NCBI RefSeq assembly: GCF_014205845.1
Contig: NZ_JACHCR010000038.1
Location: forward strand, 1-40,264
Source of the DNA: Mucilaginibacter cryoferens
GTDB lineage: Bacteria > Bacteroidota > Bacteroidia > Sphingobacteriales > Sphingobacteriaceae
Length of the DNA stretch: 40,264 nucleotides
Reading direction: 5' to 3'
Shown here: positions 24,726 to 35,400 of the stretch, piece by piece
Numbering within the stretch: the first letter of the stretch is position 1
How the letters are laid out: each line of letters opens with the position of its first letter
The notes under the pieces: model-generated
The model's database searches: none
What the model was told of the DNA's origin: nothing
Seen by the model: the letters and a program-made list of their open reading frames with translations, nothing else
Translations under genes and position numbers: made by a program

Positions 24726-27485
24726 ATGAAAAAAGTACTACTGCAATTATTGTTTACATTGATGTGCCTGAGTGCCTTTGCACAGGGTACTATAGTTAAA
24801 TACCTGTCTGGTACAGATAAAGACCATACCACGCCCTGGGATTTTTATTGCACCGGTGGACGAAAAAGCGGGGTATGGACAAAAATTGCAGTACCCTCAA
24901 ACTGGGAACTACAGGGTTTTGGCACTTATAACTATGGCCACGATAAAGTTAAGGGCAATGAACAGGGTTTATATAAGCACGATTTTTTTGCCGGCAATTG
25001 GGCCGGTAAAAGAGTATTTATAGTTTTTGAAGGATCGATGACCGATACCCGGGTGATGGTAAACGGCAAACAAGCGGGCCCTGTTCATCAGGGGAGTTTT
25101 TATCGCTTTAAGTATGATATTACCGAGCTGATAAAACCCAACGCTCAAAACCTGCTGGAAGTTACGGTTGATAAAACATCAGCAAACTCATCTGTAAATG
25201 ATGCCGAGCGCCGCAATAGCGATTTTTGGGTTTTCGGTGGTATTTACCGCCCGGTTTACCTGGAAATTGTTCCTGAAACTTTTATTGACAGAATGGCCGT
25301 AAACGCAAAAGCCGATGGCTCTTTTCGGTTGGATGTTTACCCTCAAAACCTAAAAGGCGACGAAACCATTGAAGGCCAGGTTCAAAACCTGAAAGGGGAA
25401 AACGTTGGTAAACCATTTTCTATTCAAGCAAATACCAATAACGATCACTTAGAGCTAAAGTTCGGTTTTAAGCAGCCTTTAACGTGGAGTGCCGAGTTCC
25501 CTAACCTGTACCAGGTGCTGGTAAGCATCAAAAACGCGCGGGGAATTATTCACCAGGTTAAGCAAAAGTTTGGCTTCCGCACGGTGGAGTTACGTGTTAA
25601 TGATGGTTTGTATGTAAACGGCACAAAAATAATGATGAAAGGAAGCGATCGGCATAGCTTTTGGCCCCAGACGGGGCGCACTTTAAGTCACGGCGTTCAC
25701 CTGTTGGATGTTAAGTTGATGAAGGAGATGAATATGAACGCAGTACGCATGTCGCACTACCCGCCCGATCAGGATTTTTTGGATGTTTGCGATTCACTGG
25801 GTGTGTATGTACTGGATGAGCTTACCGGTTGGCAAGCCAAATACGATACCGTGGTAGGGCATAAGCTGGTAAAAGAACTGGTAGTGCGCGATGTAAATCA
25901 TCCTTCCATTTTGTTTTGGGATAACGGTAATGAGGGAGGATGGAATCGCGGATTGGACAACGACTATGCCCTATACGACCCGCAAAAACGTACCGTGATC
26001 CATCCCTGGGAAAAATTTAACGGTACCGATACCAAACATTATCCCGATTATAATTACATGGTTAACGCGGCAGCCAACGGAAAAGAAGTTTTCTTCCCTA
26101 CCGAATTTATGCACGGGTTGTATGATGGTGGTGCAGCCGCCGGGCTTGATGATTTTTGGGCACAGATGGTGAAACACCCGCATGGTGGCGGTGGTTTTAT
26201 CTGGGCGTTTTTGGATGAAGCGGTTATTCGTACAGATAAAGGAGGCATTTATGATTCTGACGGTAATCATGCTCCAGACGGTATTGTTGGTCCGCACCGC
26301 GAAAAGGAGGGTAGCTTTTATGCGATAAAAGAGATCTGGTCGCCGGTTTACATCAACCCGCAATCCATTGACTCTCATTTTGACGGAAAAATACCTGTCG
26401 AAAACAGGTACTCGTTCACCAATCTTAATCAATGCTCATTTAAATGGCAACTGGTTAAATTTCCATCGGCACAAAGTAAAACCACTGCTGCTATTGTAAA
26501 GGCAACAGGCTTACTTGTCCCCATTGATCTTAAACCGGGCGAAAAAGGCGAACTAAATTTGCCTTTGCCGGTATCATGGGCAAAAAATGATGCCTTATAC
26601 CTTACCGCTTATGGGCCCGATAAAAAAGAGATATTTACCTGGAGTTGGGTCGTCAATACCCCGGCAGCTATAGCCAATAAAATAGTTTTGTCGCCGGCAA
26701 AATCGGCCATTAAAACCGATGAAACAGATGCCTCGCTTACTGTAAAATGCGATGGGATAAGCTATTATTTTGATAAAGCTACCGGGTATATTCAAAAGGT
26801 TGTTAAGTCATCGGGTACTATTTCATTATCGGGTGGGCCGGTTTTGGCTGGGGTTAACACTCAATTAAAGCAGTTTACCCATCAATCTTTTAAAGGCCAG
26901 CAGGTTGTTGAGGCCGATTACCAGGGAGGCGGATCATTACATATAAAATGGACATTTGCCACTGGGCACCCCGTTAAACTGGATTATCAATACGCGCAGC
27001 AGGGCGATGCCGATTTTATGGGCATTACTTTCAACTACCCCGAGGGAAAAATTACAGGTATGAAATGGCTTGGCCGCGGGCCGTACCGGGTTTGGAAAAA
27101 CAGGCTTAAAGGCCAGCAGTTTGGTGTTTGGCACAAAGCCTACAACAACAGCATCACCGGCGAAACCTGGGGATATCCCGAATTTAAGGGTTACCATGCC
27201 GAAGTTAACTGGGTAGTGATCGAAAATACAGAATCGCCGTTTACCGTTTATTCGGCCGATAAAAATACATACCTGCAAATGCTGCATCCGGCCCGGGAAA
27301 AGGATGCATTAAGCAATAACAATGTGGAGCCCGCTTTTCCGGATGGGAGCATTGGTTTTTTAAATGCCATTGCGCCTATCGGTACCAAATTTCAGCCCGC
27401 CAAAGTAATGGGGCCGCAAAGCCAAACCAACCATGCCAACGGCGAGCAAATAAGCGGAACACTTTGGTTTGATTTTATGCACTGA
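24726..27485 (+). CDS. Secreted glycoside hydrolase family 2 (beta-galactosidase-like)
   Basis: This 919-residue protein starts MKKVLLQLLFTLMCLSAFAQ, a signal peptide ending at the AQ cleavage site; an upstream open extension from 24684 is ignored. The GH2 order is kept: sugar-binding domain (about 40-185, PSNWELQGFGTYNY), Ig-like domain, TIM barrel (from KGSDRHSFWPQTGR near 310) and a C-terminal small-chain-like sandwich. Glu403 in DNGNEGGW is the acid/base and Glu460 in FFPTEFMHG the nucleophile. The barrel is more compact than in the neighbouring LacZ (57 residues between catalytic Glu, against 67). Substrate is uncertain among beta-galactosides, beta-mannosides or related linkages. The dehydrogenase gene begins 38 bp downstream without a terminator, so the two are probably co-transcribed. 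Confidence 0.9.
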   Translation: MKKVLLQLLFTLMCLSAFAQGTIVKYLSGTDKDHTTPWDFYCTGGRKSGVWTKIAVPSNWELQGFGTYNYGHDKVKGNEQGLYKHDFFAGNWAGKRVFIVFEGSMTDTRVMVNGKQAGPVHQGSFYRFKYDITELIKPNAQNLLEVTVDKTSANSSVNDAERRNSDFWVFGGIYRPVYLEIVPETFIDRMAVNAKADGSFRLDVYPQNLKGDETIEGQVQNLKGENVGKPFSIQANTNNDHLELKFGFKQPLTWSAEFPNLYQVLVSIKNARGIIHQVKQKFGFRTVELRVNDGLYVNGTKIMMKGSDRHSFWPQTGRTLSHGVHLLDVKLMKEMNMNAVRMSHYPPDQDFLDVCDSLGVYVLDELTGWQAKYDTVVGHKLVKELVVRDVNHPSILFWDNGNEGGWNRGLDNDYALYDPQKRTVIHPWEKFNGTDTKHYPDYNYMVNAAANGKEVFFPTEFMHGLYDGGAAAGLDDFWAQMVKHPHGGGGFIWAFLDEAVIRTDKGGIYDSDGNHAPDGIVGPHREKEGSFYAIKEIWSPVYINPQSIDSHFDGKIPVENRYSFTNLNQCSFKWQLVKFPSAQSKTTAAIVKATGLLVPIDLKPGEKGELNLPLPVSWAKNDALYLTAYGPDKKEIFTWSWVVNTPAAIANKIVLSPAKSAIKTDETDASLTVKCDGISYYFDKATGYIQKVVKSSGTISLSGGPVLAGVNTQLKQFTHQSFKGQQVVEADYQGGGSLHIKWTFATGHPVKLDYQYAQQGDADFMGITFNYPEGKITGMKWLGRGPYRVWKNRLKGQQFGVWHKAYNNSITGETWGYPEFKGYHAEVNWVVIENTESPFTVYSADKNTYLQMLHPAREKDALSNNNVEPAFPDGSIGFLNAIAPIGTKFQPAKVMGPQSQTNHANGEQISGTLWFDFMH

Positions 27486-27523
27486 TGCTAAACAATAATT
27501 AACTTAATAACAATAAATCAACT

Positions 27524-28783
27524 ATGAAAAAAGTACATCCTCATAAACACCGTTCAAAACCGGTATCCTGGCTATCTTTTGTTACGCTGCTTGCAATTGG
27601 TATTGCAGCGTTTATTTTTCCGTCTTATATTTCTCCCCAAATAAAAACACCTAAACAAAATACCGATCCCGCTAATATAACCGTAAAAGTACAGCAGGTT
27701 ACAGATAACCTGGAGGCCCCCACCGCTTTAGCGTTTCCGGGCAATGGTGATATTTGGGTAACCGAGCAAAAAGGGAAAATACGGGTAATTAAAAACGGTA
27801 AGCTAATCGATGGCCCCCTGCTTGATTTAAAAAGTAAGATGATAAAGGTAAACAACGGGTACGAAGAGCGCGGCCTGTTGGGTATTGCACTGCACCCTAA
27901 GTTTAAAACCAACAGAAAATTCTACGTGTTTTACAGCGCCCCATCTGCAAATAAATCAAACCACATGGATGTAATTGCCGAGTATAAAGTGCCCGCGAAC
28001 GCAGGACCGATTGACCCTAACAGCGGCCGTATTATACTTACACAAGAAAAACCTGATGGTAACCACGATGGTGGCTGTTTGCAGTTTGGTGCCGATGGTT
28101 ATTTATACTTTTCTTTTGGTGATGGCGGCGGCCAGGGCGATAAGCATGGCGAAATTGGCAACGGGCAAAAGTTGGATATTTTGCTTGGTAAAATATCGCG
28201 TATTGATATTAACACGCCCAACGGTTATTTAGTACCTAGGGATAACCCGTTTGTAGGGCGCAAAGATGCCCGGCCCGAAATATGGGCTTACGGTTTTCGC
28301 AACCCGTACCGCTTTTCTTTTGATAAAATAACCCGTCAATTATTTGCTGGCGACGTTGGTCAGGATTTGTGGGAAGAGGTTGACATTGTAAAAAAAGGAG
28401 CAAATTACGGTTGGCGTTTGTTTGAAGGAACGCACCCTTACAACCCGGCTTCGGGGTCTGATACAAAAGGTATCACAATGCCTATAACTGAGTATAGCCA
28501 TAAAGAGGGGGTATCTGTTATAGGCGGATATATTTACAATGGTAATCAAGTACCGGTTTTAAAGAGCAAATATTTTTTTGCCGATTGGGCCGGCCCTGTA
28601 TTTTACTTGCAAAAGGCAGGTGCAAAATGGCTGCGTGGTAAAGTGGTTTTACAAAACATCCCGCCAAGCTTAAAAATTACTGGTTTTGGCGAAGACCCGT
28701 CTGGTGAGTTATACATGCTTACCAACCCCGATACTGGTCCCGGTAATACCAAGGGGTGTGTTTATAAGATAGTTAAAAACTAA
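27524..28783 (+). CDS. PQQ-dependent sugar dehydrogenase (GSDH family)
   Basis: This 419-residue six-bladed propeller enzyme oxidises aldoses to lactones in the periplasm using PQQ. It has a membrane-anchor or uncleaved signal segment at about residues 15-38. Family features include ALAFPGNGDIWVTEQKGKI (67-85), EERGLLGIALHPKF (blade 2), the DGNHDGG motif near 184-190 with the catalytic-type His, FSFGDGGGQGDKHG, and AYGFRNPYRFSFD. It lies 38 bp after the GH2 gene, suggesting oxidation of the sugar that enzyme releases. No PQQ biosynthesis genes are seen. A soluble aldose dehydrogenase (YliI-like) is the closest known type; the true substrate is open. Confidence 0.9.
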   Translation: MKKVHPHKHRSKPVSWLSFVTLLAIGIAAFIFPSYISPQIKTPKQNTDPANITVKVQQVTDNLEAPTALAFPGNGDIWVTEQKGKIRVIKNGKLIDGPLLDLKSKMIKVNNGYEERGLLGIALHPKFKTNRKFYVFYSAPSANKSNHMDVIAEYKVPANAGPIDPNSGRIILTQEKPDGNHDGGCLQFGADGYLYFSFGDGGGQGDKHGEIGNGQKLDILLGKISRIDINTPNGYLVPRDNPFVGRKDARPEIWAYGFRNPYRFSFDKITRQLFAGDVGQDLWEEVDIVKKGANYGWRLFEGTHPYNPASGSDTKGITMPITEYSHKEGVSVIGGYIYNGNQVPVLKSKYFFADWAGPVFYLQKAGAKWLRGKVVLQNIPPSLKITGFGEDPSGELYMLTNPDTGPGNTKGCVYKIVKN

Positions 28784-28786
28784 TGG

Positions 28787-28829
28787 AAACAAAACAGGCT
28801 GTCCGTAAAATGGGCAGCCTGTTTTGTTT
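28787..28829 (+). terminator. Terminator after the sugar dehydrogenase
   Basis: Fifteen-bp arms (28787-28801 and 28815-28829) with a 13-nt loop end in a T-rich tract. It closes the GH2-dehydrogenase transcription unit. Confidence 0.88.
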
Positions 28830-28941
28830 GTTTTAAGGTTATTTATAAAGGAGCTTAAAGCAATCTTTGCTGTAAACGTGCCGCTTTTATAATTACTTCT
28901 TTAAATTTGGGCAGAACTACCAGATTAACAGACCTATACAC

Positions 28942-31095
28942 ATGAGTAACCAAACTAAAAACCTTTTAAGTATTGTAATAATATTTTTGCTGGCCTCAAC
29001 GGCGGGTAAAAGTCAAACCAAACCAGCCTATACCAAGTATGTAAATACGTTTATTGGTACGGCGCCGCTTAATGATCCTAAAATACTGGGTTACGAGTTG
29101 CCAAAGGGCTGGCGTTCATGGGCTGGCCTTACGTTTCCGGGAAGCTCGTTGCCTAATGCCATGGTGCAATTAAGCCCGATAACCGCATTTGGCTCGGGGG
29201 CGGGCTACCAGTACGAAGACTCGGTTATTTATGGTTTTGCACATACCAATAAAGGGCATTGGAATCTTTGTAATATTCCTATTCTGCCGGTTTCTAATCC
29301 GGGTAGCAAGTTTGGTTCGCGGTTCTCGCATAAAAGAGAAAGCTCGGCACCGGGGTTTTACCAGGTGTATCTTGATGATTATAATGTTAACGTAAGCCTT
29401 ACATCAACCCTGAGGTGCGGCTACCATAAATACGAGTTTAAAAACAATACCAACAGGCAGATTCTTTTCGACCTGGCTAAAGCCAATAGCGGGGTATCAA
29501 CCTGGAATATTGAGCAGGTTGGGCCGTCGGCTCTGCAAGGCTTTCAGGGCGGCGAGAATATTTATTTTTATGTAACGCTGAATACCAACATTGAAAAATT
29601 AGATAAAACCAACGAGGGGCAGCACAATGGCTTTGCCCTGGTGCATTTGGCCAATGGCAGCACCGGACCGGTTGAACTTAAAATAGGACTGTCGTTTGTA
29701 AGTACCGCTAATGCCAAACAAAACCTGGAGCAGGAAATAGGGGATAAATCTTTTGATGTTATCCGTAACGAGGCCACCCAAAAATGGGAAACCCTATTAT
29801 CAACCATACAGGTAAAGGGCGGTACCGAAAAACAAAAACGCATGTTTTACTCGTGCCTGTACCGTTCGTTTTTGTGGCCGGCTTTGCGCAGCGATGTAAA
29901 TGGCGAGTATACGGATGCCAAAAAAAATGTTTCGAAGGCCGATTTTAACTATTATACCGAACCTTCGTTATGGGATACCTACCGCAATAAGGATGTATTG
30001 CTGGGGCTGATAACGCCGCAGGTTACTTTGGGGGTAATTAAATCAATGAAGGATGTGGGCGATAAAACGGGCTTTATACCTACCTTCTTTCACGGCGATC
30101 ATGCGGCGTCGTCTATCGCCGGGGCTTACTTAAGGGGGATAGACAACTTCGATATTAAAGATACTTACAGGTTGTTGTTAAGAAACGCCAATGTTGCAGG
30201 TGGTCCCCGGCCATTTATTACAGAGTATATTCAAAAGGGTTACATTTCTGACCCGGATATTGCCGATCCGCAGGTAGAGACCAAGGCAAAGGCTGGTGTT
30301 TCAAAAACGCTGGAATATGCTTATGATGATTATTCGGTAGCGCAGATAGCCAAAAAACTGGGCGATACGCTCAACTACAGGCTATTGATGGAGCGATCAA
30401 AAAATTATAAAAATATGTTCGATCCAGGCACCCGGTTTATGCGGGGCAGGTTAGAAAACGGCGACTGGATAAAGCCCTTTAATCCACAACAGCCATATTA
30501 CGAATATATGTACCGGGAGGCCAACGCCTGGCAGGTATCGTTTTTTGCGCCGCATGATATGCCGGGGTTGATAGCCTTGTATGGTGGTCCAAAAGGTTTT
30601 GAATCTAAACTCGATTCGCTGTTTACCTTACCCTGGAACCCTAACTATATTGCCCGCAATGTAGAAACCATGATAGGCCAATACTGCCAGGGTAACCAGC
30701 CAGATCATGAAGCGCCTTTTGCCTATATTTTTATCGGCAAGCCAGCAAAATCGCAAAAGATAATCGATAATATTTTGAACAATTTATACGGTATAGGCGA
30801 TGAAGGCCTGGAACTTAGCGGTATGGACGATGCGGGCGAAATGTCGTCGTGGTACGTATTCAGCGCGCTGGGGCTCTATCCGTTTTCGGCAACCGATCCT
30901 AAATATATTGTTACCGCGCCGCTTTTTGACGAAGTAAAATGGAAAACAAGCTCCGGAAAAATACTCACCATCACCAAACCCGGAAAGGGCAGGGCGTTAA
31001 CAGCCATTAAGGTGAACGGAAAAAGGCTCAACGGCTACTTTGTATCGCATGATCTGTTTAAAAATGGTGGTAATATAACTATTACCACAAAATAG
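28942..31095 (+). CDS. GH92 family alpha-mannosidase
   Basis: GH92 enzymes are calcium-dependent exo-alpha-mannosidases, mostly alpha-1,2. This 717-residue protein has an N-terminal signal segment ending near AGKSQ, then the N-terminal beta-sandwich (YVNTFIGT, FPGSSLPNAMVQLSP, GFAHTN). The C-terminal (alpha/alpha)6 domain has REANAWQVSFFAPHD at about 530, GNQPDHEAPF near 590 and LSGMDDAGEMSSWYVFSALG near 628-647, containing the family's catalytic acid (Glu in the NAWQ motif) and paired Asp base candidates. The family usually has EGNAWQ and GNEPSH; here REANAWQ and GNQPDH differ, which may shift linkage specificity. It stands alone between two terminators in the carbohydrate region. Confidence 0.92.
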   Translation: MSNQTKNLLSIVIIFLLASTAGKSQTKPAYTKYVNTFIGTAPLNDPKILGYELPKGWRSWAGLTFPGSSLPNAMVQLSPITAFGSGAGYQYEDSVIYGFAHTNKGHWNLCNIPILPVSNPGSKFGSRFSHKRESSAPGFYQVYLDDYNVNVSLTSTLRCGYHKYEFKNNTNRQILFDLAKANSGVSTWNIEQVGPSALQGFQGGENIYFYVTLNTNIEKLDKTNEGQHNGFALVHLANGSTGPVELKIGLSFVSTANAKQNLEQEIGDKSFDVIRNEATQKWETLLSTIQVKGGTEKQKRMFYSCLYRSFLWPALRSDVNGEYTDAKKNVSKADFNYYTEPSLWDTYRNKDVLLGLITPQVTLGVIKSMKDVGDKTGFIPTFFHGDHAASSIAGAYLRGIDNFDIKDTYRLLLRNANVAGGPRPFITEYIQKGYISDPDIADPQVETKAKAGVSKTLEYAYDDYSVAQIAKKLGDTLNYRLLMERSKNYKNMFDPGTRFMRGRLENGDWIKPFNPQQPYYEYMYREANAWQVSFFAPHDMPGLIALYGGPKGFESKLDSLFTLPWNPNYIARNVETMIGQYCQGNQPDHEAPFAYIFIGKPAKSQKIIDNILNNLYGIGDEGLELSGMDDAGEMSSWYVFSALGLYPFSATDPKYIVTAPLFDEVKWKTSSGKILTITKPGKGRALTAIKVNGKRLNGYFVSHDLFKNGGNITITTK

Positions 31096-31117
31096 GTATA
31101 AAATAAAATTGATGATG

Positions 31118-31156
31118 TAACAATGGCATTAACTGTATAAGTTGATGCCATTGTTA
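31118..31156 (+). terminator. Terminator after the GH92 gene
   Basis: Twelve-bp arms TAACAATGGCAT (31118-31129) and ATGCCATTGTTA (31145-31156) with a 15-nt loop are followed by TTTT. Confidence 0.85.
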
Positions 31157-31316
31157 TTTTAGCGGCTTCGGGATGGTTACGTGCGTATCGTTTAACTGAT
31201 GCGGCCATTGCTGCATCTTTGATAGCAAGCCCTGCATGTTTAAACCATCTATAAAGTTTATTAAACAGATTAGCCGGGGAAGCAATCACTTTTAAACGCT
31301 GATTGAGACCTTAACC

Positions 31317-31345
31317 ATAGCGATGGGTTTCAAACCCATCGCTAT
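31317..31345. repeat. Solo perfect palindrome
   Basis: Fourteen-bp arms (31317-31330 and 31332-31345) flank one central C; the inner part reads GATGGGTTTCAAACCCATC. It lies about 68 bp past the DUF1684 stop and could act as that gene's terminator or be a dispersed intergenic palindrome. A weak T-rich stretch follows on the plus strand only. Confidence 0.7.
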
Positions 31346-31412
31346 TTGCTAATATTTAATGCTAATACCCGTTTTTTCTTATATATAGACTAAACCCGAC
31401 TTCCCTGGCAGG

Positions 31413-32015
31413 TTAATGTGCCTTTTGGCCTGCAAATAATTTTTCACCGGCGTTTACAGCTATGGGCAGCCGGTTTTCGTCGGGAGGTTTGGGGCACGAG
31501 TAATTGCCGCTAAAGGCGCAATACGGATTATAAGCCTTGTTAAGATCTATTACTACGGTGCCGTTTTTAAAATCGTTTTTAGTAAGATCTATGTAACGCC
31601 CGCCGCCATAGGTTTCTTTGCCATTTGTATCATCGGTAAATGGTAAAAACAGGTAATTGCTGTACATGGGGTTTTGCGATAGCGCTATGCTTCTGTAAAC
31701 GCTAAGTTCCATTGGCTTGCCCTGAAGGGTAAATTTTAATAAGGCATATTTTACATACTGGCTGCCGGTGCCGCTAAATACCGGCATGGTAAAAGTGCTT
31801 GCATCTGGCAGCAGGGTTGCCTGGGCTGTTACCCTGTAGGTACTGTCGGCATCATAAAAGCGGAGCTGGGCAAGGTCGTCTTTTTTAAGGGGCGAGTTTG
31901 CGTCCTTCAAAAAATCGTCCATATAACCTTTGCGGAAGGTGGCTATTTGTGTAGCATAATCCTGCGCGAAGCAGGTAGTAGCAGTCATTAATAATAAGAT
32001 CAGAATGTACTTCAT
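31413..32015 (-). CDS. DUF1684 family exported protein
   Basis: This 200-residue protein starts MKYILILLLMTATTCFAQ, a signal peptide with AQ cleavage; an upstream open extension to 32072 would bury it. DUF1684 features follow: FRKGYMDDFLKDANSPLKKD (residues about 28-47), LRFYDADSTYRV, a KETYGGGRYIDL block near 135-146 and the Cys-containing NPYCAFSGNYSCPKPPDENRLP motif near 165-186. The family has no known activity. It is oriented opposite to the SusC/SusD genes and separated from them by a 386-bp intergenic region, so it is probably not part of the uptake system. Confidence 0.85.
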   Translation of the reverse strand: MKYILILLLMTATTCFAQDYATQIATFRKGYMDDFLKDANSPLKKDDLAQLRFYDADSTYRVTAQATLLPDASTFTMPVFSGTGSQYVKYALLKFTLQGKPMELSVYRSIALSQNPMYSNYLFLPFTDDTNGKETYGGGRYIDLTKNDFKNGTVVIDLNKAYNPYCAFSGNYSCPKPPDENRLPIAVNAGEKLFAGQKAH

Positions 32016-32401
32016 GATTACCGGTGTTTGATTGTTAGCGCCAATATATAAAATACAATGTTTAAAGCCCAAGGGCGGAGAATTATTGCCAATAAGTTAT
32101 ATGTATAACGCAAAATAAGCTTAAACCTGTGTTAAAATAAGCGCGAATAATAAGCAAAATTAAGAGGAGCCGGATATAAATCCGTGTCTTCGGCTTTTGC
32201 CAATGTTAAAAATAAACCCATTTATAAGGTCTCCTTTGATATAAAAAACACAATCATTTAACCCTATTGTAACATAAATGTTAATATACGGGCAGCTTTG
32301 GCAAATTTCTGAAAAAAAGGGAGGGGTGGCCGCAAATAAATTTACAAATCTGAAAGTCAGATTTTAAATAAAATAGAATTTAACCCCAAAAACTTTAATT
32401 T
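32016..32401. promoter_or_regulatory. Divergent intergenic region upstream of susC
   Basis: This 386-bp AT-rich region must carry the promoters of the DUF1684 gene and of susC. No TAnnTTTG box with correct spacing to a TTG was convincing on the susC side, and no hairpin leader was certain. Confidence 0.4.
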
Positions 32402-35400
32402 ATGAAGTTGAAACATTTACTAAAAAAGCTTATTTTTTCCTTAGTAGGCATATTTGTATTCTGTTTTAGTGCTTATGCGCAAACAGTTGCCTTAAAAGGA
32501 AAAGTAACTGACGATAAAGGTTTGCCCATCCCAGGCGTCACCGTCAGACTTAAAGGTACCAACAAAGGTGTTAGTACCAATACCAATGGTATGTTCAGTA
32601 TCAGTTACCCAGGTACGGGTACTATTAGCTTCTCGGCCATAGGCTACACATCCAAAGATGTAAAGCTCAGCGGCGAAACAGAAGTAAACGTTGTATTGCC
32701 CGAGGATAATAAAGCCCTCAGCGAAGTGGTTGTAACCGCGCTTGGTATTAAACGCGATAAAAGGGTATTAACCTACAGCAGCCAGGAAGTAAAGGGTACC
32801 GAATTGGTACAGGGAAAAGATCCCAACATTGTTAATGATATTGCCGGTAAAGTATCGGGCGTACAGATCACCAGCTCATCTGGTAGCCCAGGTAGTTCAA
32901 CCCGTATCGTTATTCGTGGTGCATCGTCATTTTATGGCGATAATAACGCTTTAATGGTTATCGACGGTATCCCGGTTGATAACACCGAAACCGGGAACCT
33001 TAACTCGGGCCCTGGTACCAGCAGGATTGCCGATCTCGATCCCAATATTGTTGAAAGCATCAACGTTTTAAAAGGCGCGGCTGCAACGGCGTTATATGGT
33101 TCGCTGGGTGCAAACGGGGTAATTATTATTACAACCAAAACAGGCTCGGCCAATAAAAAACCCACTATTAATTTCTCTTCAGATTTCTCGTCCGAAACGG
33201 CGTTGCTTCCGCAAATTCAAAGCAAATACGCGCAGGGTACAAACGGTATTTTTTACGATGGTACAACTTTAAAAACAAGTACCTCATGGGGCCCTTTAAT
33301 GGATACTCTTAAAATAAACGGTCAACCCGCAAAAAAATACAACCAGTCTGATTTGTTTTTTAAAACCGGCCATACCTACAACAATGTGGTAAGTATTAAT
33401 GGTGGTGGCCCTGCATCTAATTACTTTATATCGTACTCTAACTTTAACCAGACAGGTACAGTACCTACTACTACATTTTTGCGTAATTCTATATTTGCTA
33501 AATATGGTGCGCAGATACTTCCAAACCTCACCACTACTTTCCAGTTAAATTATACCAATTCGCAAAACGTGCGGTTGCCAGAGGGGTATGCTTTGGAAAG
33601 CCCGGTGTGGACAATTTTTACCGCTCCTATATCATACAACCTGTTGCCTTATGAAAACGCCGACGGCACACAGCGCTTGTATCGTTACTCCCGCAATAAT
33701 CCTTACTGGGTGCTTAATAATATCTCCAATAAATCGGGCGTAAACAGGTTTATGCCAACTTTTACCGCCGACTATAAGCCCCTGAAATGGCTTACCATAA
33801 CAGAGCGTTTTGGAGCCGACGTTTACTCGGAGCAGGATAACTATCATGAGTCTGCCAACTCAGTATCTAACCCTAACGGCCGTATTGTGGTTAATAATAC
33901 CATTTTCAGGCAGATTAATAACGATCTGATTGTTACTGCCAATCACCAGTTTGGCGATTTTAACATCGATGGCATTTTAGGGAACAATATTTTTTCGCAA
34001 TACACCGAAGATTCGTACGCCAATGGCCTTGGGCTTTCGGTAGCTGGGCTCAATAATATCAGTTCGGCCTCAAATATTACCTATTCAGAAAGCCACACAC
34101 TAAAACGCAGGATAGGTTTTTACGTGCAATCTAACATCGATTATAAAAAGTTCCTGGTGTTATCTTTAACCGGCAGGTACGATGGCAGCTCCGTACTGGC
34201 AACTTCAAATAGTTTTTACCCTTATGGCTCGGCAGCAACAAGCTTTATATTCTCAGAGTTTTTCTCTAAAGATTTTCAGGATGTAATGAACCTGGGTAAA
34301 TTACGTGTATCATACGCTACAGTTGGCGGCAGTAACGTTGATCCTTATTCGCTTACAACACCATACAATAGCCAAAGTGGTACTTATGCCATACGTAATA
34401 TCTCGTTCCCATACCAGGGGCAATCGGGCTTTTTGCTAAACCCTACGCTGGGTAATCCCAACCTCAAAAACGAGCGGATAAATGAGTTTGAGGCTGGCTT
34501 TGAAACAGGCTTTTTTAATAACAGGATAACACTTGAAGCATCTTATTTTGCCAAGAAAACCACCGACGGAATTATTCCCGGTGTAAGTATTGCCCCATCA
34601 ACCGGGTATAGTGGTACCACCGTAAATACCGGTATAATGCAAAATAAAGGTGTGGAGTTATTACTTGGCCTGGTACCTGTAAAAAGCCGTGACTTTAGCT
34701 GGAACGTAACGGTAAATTTTACAGTCACCAGGAATAAGGTATTGAGTATTGATGGCGATCTGGATCAGATAGGCAATGGTTTTACTACCATTATTAAAGG
34801 CCAGCCATACGGTACCATATACGGAACACGTTATGCCCGCAATGCGCAGGGTAAGCTGTTGATTGATGCAAGCGGCTTACCTTATGCCGATGATACGCAA
34901 GGCATTATTGGTAACATTAACCCCAAATGGACCGCCGGTATTACCAACAACCTGCGTTACAAACAGTTTAACCTGAGTTTCTTCTTCGATGTGAAAAAAG
35001 GAGGCGACATTCAGAACAATGTTGACGGCTACGGATATTTTTATGGCACACCTAAAGTTACCGAAAACAGGGGACCAAGAGTGGTTGATGGTATAAGCGC
35101 AGCAACAGGGCAGCCCAATACCATATCTGTTAACGGCCAGGCTTACTACCAGCGTATAAACGGTATCACCGAATCTGTAATACAGGATGGTACCTATATT
35201 AAATTGCGTAATGCAAGTATAGGTTACTCTATAAAACCATTATGGTTAAAGGGCACTCCTTTTAAAGCGCTTAATTTTAGTGTTACCGGTCGTAACCTAT
35301 GGATCTATGCACCGCACTTTACCGGTGGCGATCCGGAAGTAAGCTCATTCGGTTCATCAAATGGCTCGCAGGGTATCTACTCCTTCTCTACCCCAACATC

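Larger units (their letters stand above)
31096..31412. other. Intergenic region with two hairpins
   Basis: This 317-bp gap holds the GH92 terminator and a separate perfect palindrome at 31317-31345 near the 3' end of the DUF1684 gene. A short minus-strand open frame across it has no start context or homology and is not called. Confidence 0.5.

Noticed and set aside
31035..31289. 84-residue minus-strand open frame between the GH92 and DUF1684 genes
   Set aside because: It runs through the GH92 terminator and into the GH92 3' end, with no ribosome-binding site or recognisable domain.
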